Positions 54,843 to 63,880 of a stretch of 64,000 nt of DNA are shown here, in pieces. The stretch is from positions 855,873 to 919,872 of the forward strand of contig JBOEHK010000002.1 in the NCBI GenBank assembly GCA_050633885.1, given 5' to 3'. Under the pieces are notes generated by a model. That model was not told where the DNA came from. It saw only the letters and a program-made list of their open reading frames with translations, and searched no databases. A program made the position numbers and the translations under genes. Source of the DNA: JAWSVE01 sp050633885. Its GTDB lineage: Bacteria > Pseudomonadota > Gammaproteobacteria > Pseudomonadales > Cellvibrionaceae. How positions within the stretch are numbered: position 1 is the stretch's first letter; each line of letters starts with the position of its first letter.

Positions 54843-56627
54843 TTATCGGCTGTAATAGTTTTCTATCATATCGTTAGTGATAACGCCTAGTACAGAGGAG
54901 CGACGATTAGTGTTTTGTCTTTCAATATAAACAACCTCACCATTAACTTGTTTAAGTTTTTGACGAACTTCAAAAAGGTTAGCTCTTTGATGCAATGGAT
55001 GCATTTTGTAGCGTTGCCCAGGTATTTCTTTCAGGCTAAAAGAAATATTTTCGTCTTCCGATTTTTTCAGGATATCTTGAGAGGGGGTTTCTAGAAACTG
55101 CGAGAGGTCAGCGGCTCGAAGTAAAAATACATCGGCATCTTCCTCCTCGATAACAATCCACTGTGGTCTTTTTGATAGAAGCTCTTTTCCTTCGTCTGCC
55201 GAGATGGTCGCTTTGCTCATCACAAAGTCTGTGCTCATAACACTCCAAACACCGACTCTGCTTAACACTTGCCGATCGGGTTCAGATTTTAACGGTGTGC
55301 CGGCAGTACGCATTTGTGCGACAAAAATGCTTTCACACTTGAAAACTTGCTGGGTTATGACGCAAGCGACAACGATTACCATCATGCTGGGGAAAATAAT
55401 ATTGGGATTATAAGTCAGTTCGAGTACAGCCATAAGTGCTGCTAGGGGGGCATTCAGTACGGCTCCCATCATGGCCGCCATTCCGATAGTGACGTAAAAG
55501 CCAGCGTTGGATGCTTGATCTGGATTTAGATGATTTCCAATGATACCTAGAATGCCTCCTAAGCATCCGCCAATGACCAAGCATGGACCTATAAGTCCAC
55601 CGGGAATCCCTAGTCCTGTACTGACGGCAGTTGCTGTTAATTTTGCGATCACGATGACAACGAGTATTCTTAAGCTCATTTCACCTAGCATGGCTGAGTT
55701 CAAAGAGTCATAGCCAAGGCCGAGAATTTGTGGCGCAAAAAGGGCAAGTAATCCGGTGACCAATCCGATGAGTGTGAACCGAAAGATAATGGGCAATGAT
55801 CGCCCTCGACTAACAATGAGTTGGAGCTGTAGGAAGGCAGCTGCAAAAACCGCAATCACTAATCCTGCTAAAGCCATGTAAGGGAGTTCCCATAAGCTTT
55901 TCATTTCAATAGCGCTGACCGAAAGGCTTGAACTTGTTCCAAAAGCTAACTGGCTAATTACAGCTCCAGAAGCGGAGGCGAGAATGATCGGGATGAAGCC
56001 TGTAATTGTGTATTCCATCAAAACAACCTCCATTGCGAAAATAACACCAGCGATGGGGGTGTTAAATGAGGCTGAAATGGCCGCTGCAACACCGCATCCG
56101 ACGAGAATGCGCAAACTATTATTAGGAAGTTGTAGCCATTGACCGAGCAAGCTCGCTGCTCCAGCGCCTAAATGCACTGCAGGACCTTCGCGTCCGACGG
56201 ATTGGCCGGTGATTAGGCTGGCAGCTCCGCCAAAAAATTGCACTATTACGTTTCTAAGCGGCATTTGTCCCTGGTGATGATGAAGTCGATCGAGGACGTG
56301 GCTTACGCTAACGGATCGATCTTGGGGTTTTAGGAAATGGAAAATAATGCCAATAGTGATTGCACCCAAAAAAGGTAAGAAAAAATGCCATGCGATAGGG
56401 AGGCTTTCGAAGTTATCGTTTCCGTCAGGCAGTAAAAAATGCAGAGGGGTGTCAATAAGGATTCGAAAGGCGACGATCAGTAGCGCTGCCGCTACTCCGC
56501 TGATGAAACCGAGAAGTGTCAGTTGAGGTAGGGCATCAATGTAGGCGAGGCTATGGCGAAAGTCATCGACTCTCTTTTGAGTGGCTTGATGCAGTGTTTG
56601 TAAAAATGATTCGTTTTTATCTGGCAT
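54843..56627 (-). CDS. ClC-family chloride channel/antiporter with C-terminal CBS region
   Basis: 594 residues: about ten membrane helices to ~residue 430, then a cytoplasmic part with CBS-like segments (VWSVMSTDFVMSKATISADE, VYIERQNTNRRSSVLGVITN). The gating-glutamate motif is present (SVGREGPAVHLGAGAASLLG), as is GLGIPGGLIGPCLVIGGCLG. The selectivity loop normally written GSGIP is not found; the equivalent position reads SVSVSHVLD. A Cl- or related anion transporter is likely, but selectivity may differ. Confidence 0.88.
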   Translation of the reverse strand: MPDKNESFLQTLHQATQKRVDDFRHSLAYIDALPQLTLLGFISGVAAALLIVAFRILIDTPLHFLLPDGNDNFESLPIAWHFFLPFLGAITIGIIFHFLKPQDRSVSVSHVLDRLHHHQGQMPLRNVIVQFFGGAASLITGQSVGREGPAVHLGAGAASLLGQWLQLPNNSLRILVGCGVAAAISASFNTPIAGVIFAMEVVLMEYTITGFIPIILASASGAVISQLAFGTSSSLSVSAIEMKSLWELPYMALAGLVIAVFAAAFLQLQLIVSRGRSLPIIFRFTLIGLVTGLLALFAPQILGLGYDSLNSAMLGEMSLRILVVIVIAKLTATAVSTGLGIPGGLIGPCLVIGGCLGGILGIIGNHLNPDQASNAGFYVTIGMAAMMGAVLNAPLAALMAVLELTYNPNIIFPSMMVIVVACVITQQVFKCESIFVAQMRTAGTPLKSEPDRQVLSRVGVWSVMSTDFVMSKATISADEGKELLSKRPQWIVIEEEDADVFLLRAADLSQFLETPSQDILKKSEDENISFSLKEIPGQRYKMHPLHQRANLFEVRQKLKQVNGEVVYIERQNTNRRSSVLGVITNDMIENYYSR

Positions 56628-56829
56628 GGAGTCGCTGCTAAGTCTATTTTGAGGATGTTTTACTTTCGGAATGAGTCAACAAAACTTATTATATGTCGTT
56701 CAGCCTTTTTTGATGCTCTTGGTTTCAAGTCATTATTGAAATATGTCAGTTGGAACCTATTTCAATAATAATTGAGAAAGTTTGAATTCATTCTTTAGGT
56801 CAATCAGTTTTAGGAACGAGGAGTATACA

Positions 56830-57894
56830 GTGATTAAGGTTGGAATCGTTGGTGGCACAGGATATACAGGTGTCGAATTGTTACGGTTGTTGTCCCAACA
56901 CCCTGAAGTAAAACTTAGCTGTATTACATCACGCAGTGAGGCAGGCAAGTCTGTCGCTGAGTTGTATCCAAGTCTACGAGGTCATGTTGATTTAGCCTTT
57001 ACGGTGCCCGATACCGATGAATTAATGTCTTGTGATGTAGTTTTCTTTGCAACACCGCATGGTGTTGCACAAGCTATGTTACCAAGCTTATTGCCTGATT
57101 TGTTGAATGATAATGCTGCTAGCGGTCCTAAAGTGATTGATATATCTGCAGACTTTCGAATTAGAGATCAAGATATCTGGGAGCAATGGTATGGACAGGC
57201 CCATGCTTGTCCGCAAATGATTAATCAAGCTGTATACGGTTTACCTGAAATTAATCGAGAAAAAATTAAATCTGCAAAACTGATTGCTAACCCCGGTTGT
57301 TATCCAACGGCAGTGACATTGGGGTTGCTCCCTTTGGTTGAACAAGGGCTAATCGAAGCAAATCATCTCATTGCCAGTGCTGCGTCTGGTGTTAGTGGAG
57401 CGGGTAAAGGGGCTAAGGTCGATAATTTATTTTCAGAGGTCAGTGATAGCTACAAAGCGTATGCAGTAACGGGGCATCGACACTTACCAGAAATTGAACA
57501 AACTCTAAATGATGTAAAAGCGAAAGGGATGTCGGATCCTCGAATCACATTTGTCCCTCACCTATTACCGATAATTCGAGGAATGCAGGCGAGTTTGTAT
57601 GCTAACCTCCTAGATACAGACGTTGATTTACAGGCACTGTATGAGGAGCGATACAAAGATGAGCCTTTTGTTGATGTGCTTCCTTATGGTGAGGTGCCGC
57701 AAACTAGGACTGTAAAAAGTTCTAATATGTGCCGCCTGTCTGTGTTTCGACCACAAGGGCGCGATACAGTTGTAGTTCTTTCTGTGATCGATAATCTGAC
57801 AAAAGGAGCTTCAGGCCAAGCTGTTCAATGTATGAATTTGATGTTTGGTTTTGAGGAGTCCTTAGGTATCAATCAAATAGCAGTGATGCCTTAG
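56830..57894 (+). CDS. argC: N-acetyl-gamma-glutamyl-phosphate reductase
   Basis: 354 residues from GTG 56830 (VIKVGIVGGTGYTGVELLRL) with GAGGAG upstream; the frame opens 48 nt earlier without a ribosome site. NAD(P)-binding GGTGYTG, catalytic Cys in LIANPGCYPTAVTLGLLPLV, and HRHLPEIEQTL are as expected. It performs the third step of arginine synthesis. It begins the row argC, DUF6776, bactofilin, erpA seen in Pseudomonas relatives. Confidence 0.96.
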   Translation: MIKVGIVGGTGYTGVELLRLLSQHPEVKLSCITSRSEAGKSVAELYPSLRGHVDLAFTVPDTDELMSCDVVFFATPHGVAQAMLPSLLPDLLNDNAASGPKVIDISADFRIRDQDIWEQWYGQAHACPQMINQAVYGLPEINREKIKSAKLIANPGCYPTAVTLGLLPLVEQGLIEANHLIASAASGVSGAGKGAKVDNLFSEVSDSYKAYAVTGHRHLPEIEQTLNDVKAKGMSDPRITFVPHLLPIIRGMQASLYANLLDTDVDLQALYEERYKDEPFVDVLPYGEVPQTRTVKSSNMCRLSVFRPQGRDTVVVLSVIDNLTKGASGQAVQCMNLMFGFEESLGINQIAVMP

Positions 57895-57938
57895 TATAAT
57901 TCTTTTTTTATCTGTTAAATTTTTTGGATCTCTTTTTA

Positions 57939-58679
57939 ATGTCAGTAGTGAAAGGTACTAAATCTCCTCGGCTAGTAGTGGTCCCTTATCGGCCTTACTT
58001 AAAAGCAATTGTTTTTATTGTTGCAATTGCCGCCATTTTGGTTGTTGGTGCTTTCAGTTTTTTTATCGGTAAAGAAGTTGGTGCCGGGGTTGGACAAAAG
58101 GCCATTGTCGAACGTGATCAATTACGAAAGAGTTATCAGGAAAAAGAAAAGGAAGCTGAAGAGCTGTCCCAGCAAGTAGCGAATCTGTCTTTGGCAAGTG
58201 AAGTGGATAAAACGTCTAATGAAGAAGTTAGAAATCAAATTATTCAGCAGAAAGAGCAAATAGCGGCGTTAGAAGAAGACATTACTTTTTACCGAAGTTT
58301 AATGTCGCCAGCTGACAATAAAAAAGGTTTAACGATCGGTTCTGTGAATATATTGTCCACAGGTGTTGCTAGGCAATTTGATTTTAAAATTGTTATTCAG
58401 CAGCTAGTAACTAATCATCAATTATTAAACGGTTCCTTAAACGTGAATGTGATTGGCCGTGAGGCCGGTATTTCTCGAATCCTGCCTTTAAAGGATTTGA
58501 CTACTCTGGTTGATACGACAGATATAAAATTACGATTTAAATACTTTCAAGATATTAAAGGGCGCTTGGAATTGCCTATAGGTTTTGAAGCAGAGCGTAT
58601 AGAAATCATTGCTAAATCGTCAGGTAAAAACGGGTCAATGGTTGAGAAAAATTTCGGTTGGCTGGTTGAAGAAAATTAA
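57939..58679 (+). CDS. DUF6776-type membrane coiled-coil protein
   Basis: 246 residues from ATG 57939; TTG 57924 is in frame. One transmembrane helix (AIVFIVAIAAILVVGAFSFF, about 24-46), a coiled coil with heptads (RKSYQEKEKEAEELSQQVAN to QQKEQIAALEEDITFYRSLM), then a conserved C-terminal beta region (VARQFDFKIVIQQLVTNHQL, LPIGFEAERIEIIAKS). Encoded before bactofilin in many gammaproteobacteria, so a link to cell-envelope shape is probable but unproven. Confidence 0.8.
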   Translation: MSVVKGTKSPRLVVVPYRPYLKAIVFIVAIAAILVVGAFSFFIGKEVGAGVGQKAIVERDQLRKSYQEKEKEAEELSQQVANLSLASEVDKTSNEEVRNQIIQQKEQIAALEEDITFYRSLMSPADNKKGLTIGSVNILSTGVARQFDFKIVIQQLVTNHQLLNGSLNVNVIGREAGISRILPLKDLTTLVDTTDIKLRFKYFQDIKGRLELPIGFEAERIEIIAKSSGKNGSMVEKNFGWLVEEN

Positions 58680-58731
58680 TCCATAAAATAATTTATATGT
58701 AGATCTGTAATTATGAATAATAGAGGTTCCA

Positions 58732-59154
58732 ATGGGAAAGCTCGTCGGTAACACAGCGACAACTCTGATAGCACGCGGTACGGAAATAGTTGGTGATATT
58801 CACTTTTCTGGGACATTGCATGTTGAGGGTATTCTTCGGGGAAATGTTGTTGCTAAGGAAGGAAGCAATGCTCATTTAGATATTCAAGAGCATGGTGTTA
58901 TCGAAGGTCAAGTGCACGTTCCTACTGTCCGTATTGATGGGAGAGTTATTGGAGATGTCGTATCAACAAAACACGTTGAGCTTGCAGCAAAAGCTCAGAT
59001 CGAAGGTAACGTTCACTATCACCTCATCGAAATGGTAAAGGGATCGCAAGTGAATGGGAGTCTCGTATATGGAGGAGGCTCTGATGCAACAACCTCTGTC
59101 GTATCAGAGCCTTCTACAAACTTGGAGGATTCTTCGTCTCCAGGTTTATTGTAA
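58732..59154 (+). CDS. Bactofilin
   Basis: 140 residues. The right-handed beta-helix repeats of bactofilins are plain: TLIARGTEIVGDIHFSGTLH, EGILRGNVVAKEGSNAHLDI, HGVIEGQVHVPTVRIDGRVI, AKAQIEGNVHYHLIEMVKGS. The tail is a disordered Ser-rich stretch. Bactofilins polymerise without nucleotide and scaffold cell-wall enzymes. It lies 52 bp after the coiled-coil membrane protein and upstream of erpA. Confidence 0.93.
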   Translation: MGKLVGNTATTLIARGTEIVGDIHFSGTLHVEGILRGNVVAKEGSNAHLDIQEHGVIEGQVHVPTVRIDGRVIGDVVSTKHVELAAKAQIEGNVHYHLIEMVKGSQVNGSLVYGGGSDATTSVVSEPSTNLEDSSSPGLL

Positions 59155-59260
59155 GCTGGCATGAATTTAATGAATGGCGAGATGTTTTTCCGAGAGAAAT
59201 ATTTGGCGTTGTCAGTTTCATTATCATCATTCAATGAGCTTATTTTTATACATTTTCTTA

Positions 59261-59280
59261 AACAGCTTGATCAAGCTGTT
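59261..59280. promoter_or_regulatory. Perfect 20-bp palindrome upstream of erpA
   Basis: AACAGCTTGATCAAGCTGTT is its own reverse complement. It lies between the bactofilin stop and erpA, about 78 bp before the erpA start, with no T-run after it. It could end the upstream transcript poorly or bind a dimeric repressor. Confidence 0.45.
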
Positions 59281-59357
59281 CTCTTCCATGGATAATGCCT
59301 GAACTCCCGCAGTTTTTGTTCGTCGTGCGGGGTGAATGAATTGAGGTATTTAACAGC

Positions 59358-59711
59358 ATGGCTACGACAGAAACATTTGTACCGGAACCGTTAATGATCA
59401 CGTCTGGTGCGGTGGCAAAGATAAAAGAACTTGTTGAAGAAGAAGGTAATGACGCACTTAAATTACGTGTATTTGTTACTGGTGGAGGTTGTTCCGGTTT
59501 TCAATATGGTTTTGCCTTTGAGGAAGTCACTTCTGAAGATGACATGATTGTTGAGAAGGGTGGCATCAAGGCTATTATCGATTCCATGAGCTACCCCTAT
59601 TTAATGGGTGCTGAAGTGGATTATGAAGAAGGCTTGCAGGGATCAAAGTTTGTTGTTCATAACCCAAATGCATCTTCTACATGTGGTTGTGGCGAGTCAT
59701 TTTCTATCTAG
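59358..59711 (+). CDS. erpA: Iron-sulfur cluster insertion protein ErpA
   Basis: 117 residues of A-type carriers. The three cluster cysteines are visible: GGGCSGFQYGFAFEE and the C-terminal CGCGESFSI. The length and FQYGF match ErpA rather than IscA. It delivers Fe-S clusters to targets such as IspG/IspH. The neighbouring anmK gene is convergent. Confidence 0.95.
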   Translation: MATTETFVPEPLMITSGAVAKIKELVEEEGNDALKLRVFVTGGGCSGFQYGFAFEEVTSEDDMIVEKGGIKAIIDSMSYPYLMGAEVDYEEGLQGSKFVVHNPNASSTCGCGESFSI

Positions 59712-59730
59712 GCTAGACTAAAGGAGTTAG

Positions 59731-60849
59731 TTAGGCTTGGTAAATCCCACCTAAAATCACCGATTTATTTGCGCCTGTTACGTTTGGCAGATTTCCAAAT
59801 GCTCTGTCTATCGTTTGTTTGGCTAGCCAAGCAAACGCCGCACCTTCTACCCAGTCTGGGCCGATGCCTAGTTTTTCTGTTGTGTCGACAGTGAACGTCG
59901 GTAGTAATTCCGAAAGTCGGTTCATTAATTGTAAATTGTGCGCTCCGCCTCCACAAACATATAGCTCACCGCTCTCTATTGATAACTGTTGTATTTCATT
60001 TGAAATACTGACTGCTGTTAATTCTAGTAGTGTAGCTTGAACATCTTTGGAATTTATTTTCTCTTCAAGTTCTAAAATTAATTCCAGCCAAGGTAGCGTA
60101 AACACTTCTCTTCCTGTGCTTTTAGGCGCGGGTTCCTTGAAATAATCATGGTCTAGTAATCGCTTCAGAAGGTGTTGGTTGACTCGGCCAGATTCAGCCC
60201 ATTTCCCACTTTTGTCGTAGGGTAGGTTTTTCTTTTTGTAAATCCAGTCATCCATTAGGGCATTGCCAGGCCCCGTATCGTAACCAATAGTTTTGTTTTT
60301 GTTTGAAAGAACCGTAATGTTTGAGATGCCGCCGATATTTAAAATGATTCGGTCGATATGTTGCGAAGAAAAAACTGACTCATGGAAAGCTGGAACTAAG
60401 GGGGCTCCTTGACCGCCGGCTGCCATATCACGTCGCCGGAAATCAGCAACTGTCGTGATGCTTGTGTTTTCTGCAATGGTGTTTGGGTCAGCAATTTGCA
60501 AAGTGAAAGGTCTGGAAAGGGAACCTTCTGGCCGATGCCGAATAGTTTGCCCATGGCTTCCTATTGCAGAAATTTGTGTTCTTTTTAGCCCTGCTTTTTG
60601 TATTAGTTCGTTAGCGGCTTCTGCAAATATTTCACCAAGCTTTTGGTCTAACACTCCCATTTTGTCTATTTCATTGTCGCCAGGGAGCATTAAATTTTTT
60701 ATTTTTTTGGTTATTTTTTTTGAGAAAGGATAGGTAAAAGCATCAATTAACATTGGACCTTCGTTTTGAAAATCCAGCAGAACGGCATCAATGCCATCGA
60801 CACTGGTACCTGAAATCAAACCAATGAAAAAAGAGCGAGAGCTTTGCAT
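59731..60849 (-). CDS. anmK: Anhydro-N-acetylmuramic acid kinase
   Basis: 372 residues, ASKHA fold: FIGLISGTSVDGIDAVLLDF, AIGSHGQTIRHRPEG, TTVADFRRRDMAAGGQGAPL, ILNIGGISNITVL, GYDTGPGNALMDDW and LYVCGGGAHNLQLMNRL. It phosphorylates and cleaves 1,6-anhydroMurNAc in peptidoglycan recycling. The neighbouring M23 endopeptidase gene, 26 bp upstream on the same strand, also serves wall turnover. Confidence 0.96.
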   Translation of the reverse strand: MQSSRSFFIGLISGTSVDGIDAVLLDFQNEGPMLIDAFTYPFSKKITKKIKNLMLPGDNEIDKMGVLDQKLGEIFAEAANELIQKAGLKRTQISAIGSHGQTIRHRPEGSLSRPFTLQIADPNTIAENTSITTVADFRRRDMAAGGQGAPLVPAFHESVFSSQHIDRIILNIGGISNITVLSNKNKTIGYDTGPGNALMDDWIYKKKNLPYDKSGKWAESGRVNQHLLKRLLDHDYFKEPAPKSTGREVFTLPWLELILELEEKINSKDVQATLLELTAVSISNEIQQLSIESGELYVCGGGAHNLQLMNRLSELLPTFTVDTTEKLGIGPDWVEGAAFAWLAKQTIDRAFGNLPNVTGANKSVILGGIYQA

Positions 60850-60875
60850 GATATTTTCTCGCTGCGGCTCTTGGT

Positions 60876-62360
60876 TTAGTTGATAAGGTTGGTTGGTTCG
60901 ATTAATGCCAGCATGCGAGACTGGTGGAATTTATCTAGCTGGGCAATGATTGGCTGCGCTTGTTTTTTGAATGCAACTAATTCAGCATCAGCTATAGATT
61001 TTGCTTTTGGGAGCTTGTTGACAATAGTGCGAGGGTTTCTGTGAACGCCGTTGACTAAAAACTCATAGTGCAAATGTGGTGCGGTTGAATATCCTGTTGA
61101 CCCAACAGTGCCGATAGTTTGTTTTTGAGTGACTCGCTGTCCTTTTTTCACATAACGCTTATGAAGATGTAAATACTTTGTTTGAATATTACTGTTGTGT
61201 TGAACAATGACATAGTTGCCATTCGCTTTTGAGTAGCTGGACGCTATCACTTTTCCATCCCCAGGTGCCCAAACAGGTGTGCCACGGTTGGCTGCATAAT
61301 CTGTTCCGCGGTGAGGTTTTATTCTTTTGCTAATGGGGTGTAATCGACGTGGATTAAAGTTAGAGCTGATACGGCGAAAATCTAACGGAGCACGTAGAAA
61401 ATCTTTGCGCATACTTTTGCCGTCCGGTGTGAAGTAATGAGTTTTGCCGTTGTCGTCAAGATAGCGAACTGCACGGAAAGACTTTCCTTGATTGATGAAC
61501 TCTGCTGCAAGTATGTCGCCGTAGCCAATACGCTCACCGTCTAAAAATTTTTCCTCATAAAGTACTTTGAAGCTATCGCCTTTACGAATGTCTAGCGCGA
61601 AATCGATATCCCAACCAAAAATGTTCGCAAGTTCCATCGTGACATTGATATCCATGTTGACGCCGTCTTTCATTGCGGCAGCAACTAGCGAGTTTTCAAT
61701 TTTGGCCTCTCTGTAAGCAACTTGAATATCGGGTGTTTTGTTGTCAGCTATAGCAGTAAAACCATCTTCTGTGCGGCTATATAATTGAGAATTAAGTTTG
61801 TTTTTGATGTGTCTCAGTTTGTCTAGCTTGCCGTTTTTATCAAGATGAAAAGCGAGCTGATGACCAGGGAAAATCTTTTTTAACGACTTGGCTTCATCCG
61901 TGCTGTTAGTAAACTCATACACATCGCGATTAGAAAGGCCGGCGCGATGGAATAACAGAGAGAGATTATCGCCATGTTTAACTGTCAGTACTGTCCATTC
62001 GAGTTCACTTAAAATCTCGTCGACGAGTGGTGATGTGTCATCGCTGAATTCTTCCGACTCCTCGGCTGGATTGGTTGTTTTGTCTTTGGTAGCAGTTGTT
62101 AGGGCGGGTTCGTCGTTATCTGTATCGGTGCTGTTAATAATGTATTCGACGGTATTTGGGTGACTTGTTTTGTCAGTCGGGAGATCAAGCGAAAGTGTTA
62201 ATGCTTGTCTTCGATTTGCTTCCACGTCTTTCGATGGAAAAAGTACAAACAAAAGGGACAGGCATATTGCCAGTCCACCAGCAGCAATAATGTGTGTTTT
62301 AGGGAAGTGTTTAATACCCGTTTTAGGGGGTAAATTCTTTGTATTTTCAGCAGGTTCCAT
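60876..62360 (-). CDS. M23-family murein DD-endopeptidase (MepM-like)
   Basis: 494 residues. One N-terminal transmembrane helix (about 26-44) is followed by a disordered Asp/Thr-rich linker, a LysM/OapA-like region (TVLTVKHGDNLSLLFHRAGL) and an M23 domain. Its zinc site is seen in IKPHRGTDYAANRGTPVWAP and APHLHYEFLVNGVHRNP. It cleaves D-Ala-mDAP crosslinks in the periplasm. Adjacent to anmK and divergent from tyrS. Confidence 0.92.
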   Translation of the reverse strand: MEPAENTKNLPPKTGIKHFPKTHIIAAGGLAICLSLLFVLFPSKDVEANRRQALTLSLDLPTDKTSHPNTVEYIINSTDTDNDEPALTTATKDKTTNPAEESEEFSDDTSPLVDEILSELEWTVLTVKHGDNLSLLFHRAGLSNRDVYEFTNSTDEAKSLKKIFPGHQLAFHLDKNGKLDKLRHIKNKLNSQLYSRTEDGFTAIADNKTPDIQVAYREAKIENSLVAAAMKDGVNMDINVTMELANIFGWDIDFALDIRKGDSFKVLYEEKFLDGERIGYGDILAAEFINQGKSFRAVRYLDDNGKTHYFTPDGKSMRKDFLRAPLDFRRISSNFNPRRLHPISKRIKPHRGTDYAANRGTPVWAPGDGKVIASSYSKANGNYVIVQHNSNIQTKYLHLHKRYVKKGQRVTQKQTIGTVGSTGYSTAPHLHYEFLVNGVHRNPRTIVNKLPKAKSIADAELVAFKKQAQPIIAQLDKFHQSRMLALIEPTNLIN

Positions 62361-62572
62361 GGATCAACTAGATTCTTGGTTAACAATAATACAGTTATAT
62401 CAGAAAAGCTTTCTAATATCATCCCGGTTTAGCGCGGAAAATAACCATTTATCAAAGCCCCTGCTTGGCAAATGCTTGTTTTTAGAAGTGGTTCCGGTAT
62501 CGTTTGCGCCTCGAAAAATCTCCATTAATCTGGGGCGCGATTTTTAGCCCAACTTTATTTAGGAATATCTCC

Positions 62573-63880
62573 ATGTCCGGTGTCGATGCATCATTGTTAA
62601 GCGACTTAGAGTCTCGAGGATTGGTCTCTCAGATGACAGGGGGTGGCGAGCTGTCTGAGCATCTTAGTACTGGCTCTCGAAGTGTTTATTGTGGGTTCGA
62701 TCCGACAGCAAATAGCTTGCATATTGGAAGTCTTGTGCCGCTATTGGCGTTGCGACGTTTCCAGCTTGCAGGTCACAAGCCTATTGCCTTGGTAGGGGGT
62801 GCAACGGGTTTGATTGGAGATCCGAGTGGGAAAACTGCTGAGCGATCGCTTAACGATTCCTCGATAGTTGAAGAGTGGGTTGAATGCCTAAAGAGGCAAG
62901 TATCCGTTTTTGTTGATTTCGATAAGGGCGCCTGTTCTGCCAAAGTCGCCAATAATCTTGATTGGTTTGAAGATATGTCTACGCTGTCTTTTTTGCGTGA
63001 TGTAGGCAAGCATTTTTCTGTTAACAATATGATCAATAAAGAGTCTGTAAAACAGCGATTAGATCGAGAGGGAGAAGGTATTTCTTACACTGAATTCACC
63101 TACATGATTCTCCAGTCTTATGATTTTGCTGAGCTGTATAGGCGCCATAATTGTACAGTTCAGATTGGCGGTTCAGATCAATGGGGGAATATCACAGGGG
63201 GTGTCGATCTTGTTCGTCGTCTACATGGTGGGAGCGCTCATGGTCTAACGTTGCCGTTAGTGACAAAGTCGGACGGGACCAAATTTGGTAAGACTGAAAG
63301 CGGTACGATTTGGTTGGACCCTGCGCGAACCTCTCCCTATGCCTTTTATCAGTTTTGGTTGAATGTGGCGGACGCAGATGTTTATCGATTTTTGAAGTTT
63401 TTTACGTTTTTGCCAATCGCTCAAATTGATGAGGTCGAAGAGGGCGATAAGTCTTCCAGTGCAAAGCCTGTAGCTCAGTCAGTATTGGCTGAGCATGTAA
63501 CTGAGTTGGTTCATGGCTCTAAGGGGTTAGAGTCGGCTCAACGAATTTCAAAAGCCTTGTTCGATAGTGAGTTGGGCTCTTTGTCCGAAAGTGAGCTGTC
63601 TCAGCTTCAGCAAGATGGCATTTCATCTTCGATTCTAAAAAATGAGCAGCTCTCACAATTGCCGCTTAATCAGTTCTTGGTAGATTTGGGATTGGCTGCC
63701 TCAGGCAAGCAGGTAAAGGATGCTTTGAGTAGAGGCGCTATATCTATTAATGGTGTGGTGGTTGCCGAAAAGGATGTAATGGATGTTTCTGCTTATTTTG
63801 ATGTAGATCGAAGCTATTGTGGGAGGTACTTTTTTCTTAAGGTGGGGAAAAAGAAGCATCATTTACTTGAGTTGGTTTAA
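62573..63880 (+). CDS. tyrS: Tyrosyl-tRNA synthetase
   Basis: 435 residues from ATG 62573 with AGGAA upstream; the frame opens at 62504 without a site. Class I motifs: SLHIGSLVPLLALRRF (HIGH) and TKFGKTESGTIWLD (KMSKS-like), with QIGGSDQWGNITGGVDLVRR between. The C-terminal S4 domain (NQFLVDLGLAASGKQVKDAL ... INGVVV) is complete. It charges tRNA-Tyr. Confidence 0.97.
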   Translation: MSGVDASLLSDLESRGLVSQMTGGGELSEHLSTGSRSVYCGFDPTANSLHIGSLVPLLALRRFQLAGHKPIALVGGATGLIGDPSGKTAERSLNDSSIVEEWVECLKRQVSVFVDFDKGACSAKVANNLDWFEDMSTLSFLRDVGKHFSVNNMINKESVKQRLDREGEGISYTEFTYMILQSYDFAELYRRHNCTVQIGGSDQWGNITGGVDLVRRLHGGSAHGLTLPLVTKSDGTKFGKTESGTIWLDPARTSPYAFYQFWLNVADADVYRFLKFFTFLPIAQIDEVEEGDKSSSAKPVAQSVLAEHVTELVHGSKGLESAQRISKALFDSELGSLSESELSQLQQDGISSSILKNEQLSQLPLNQFLVDLGLAASGKQVKDALSRGAISINGVVVAEKDVMDVSAYFDVDRSYCGRYFFLKVGKKKHHLLELV

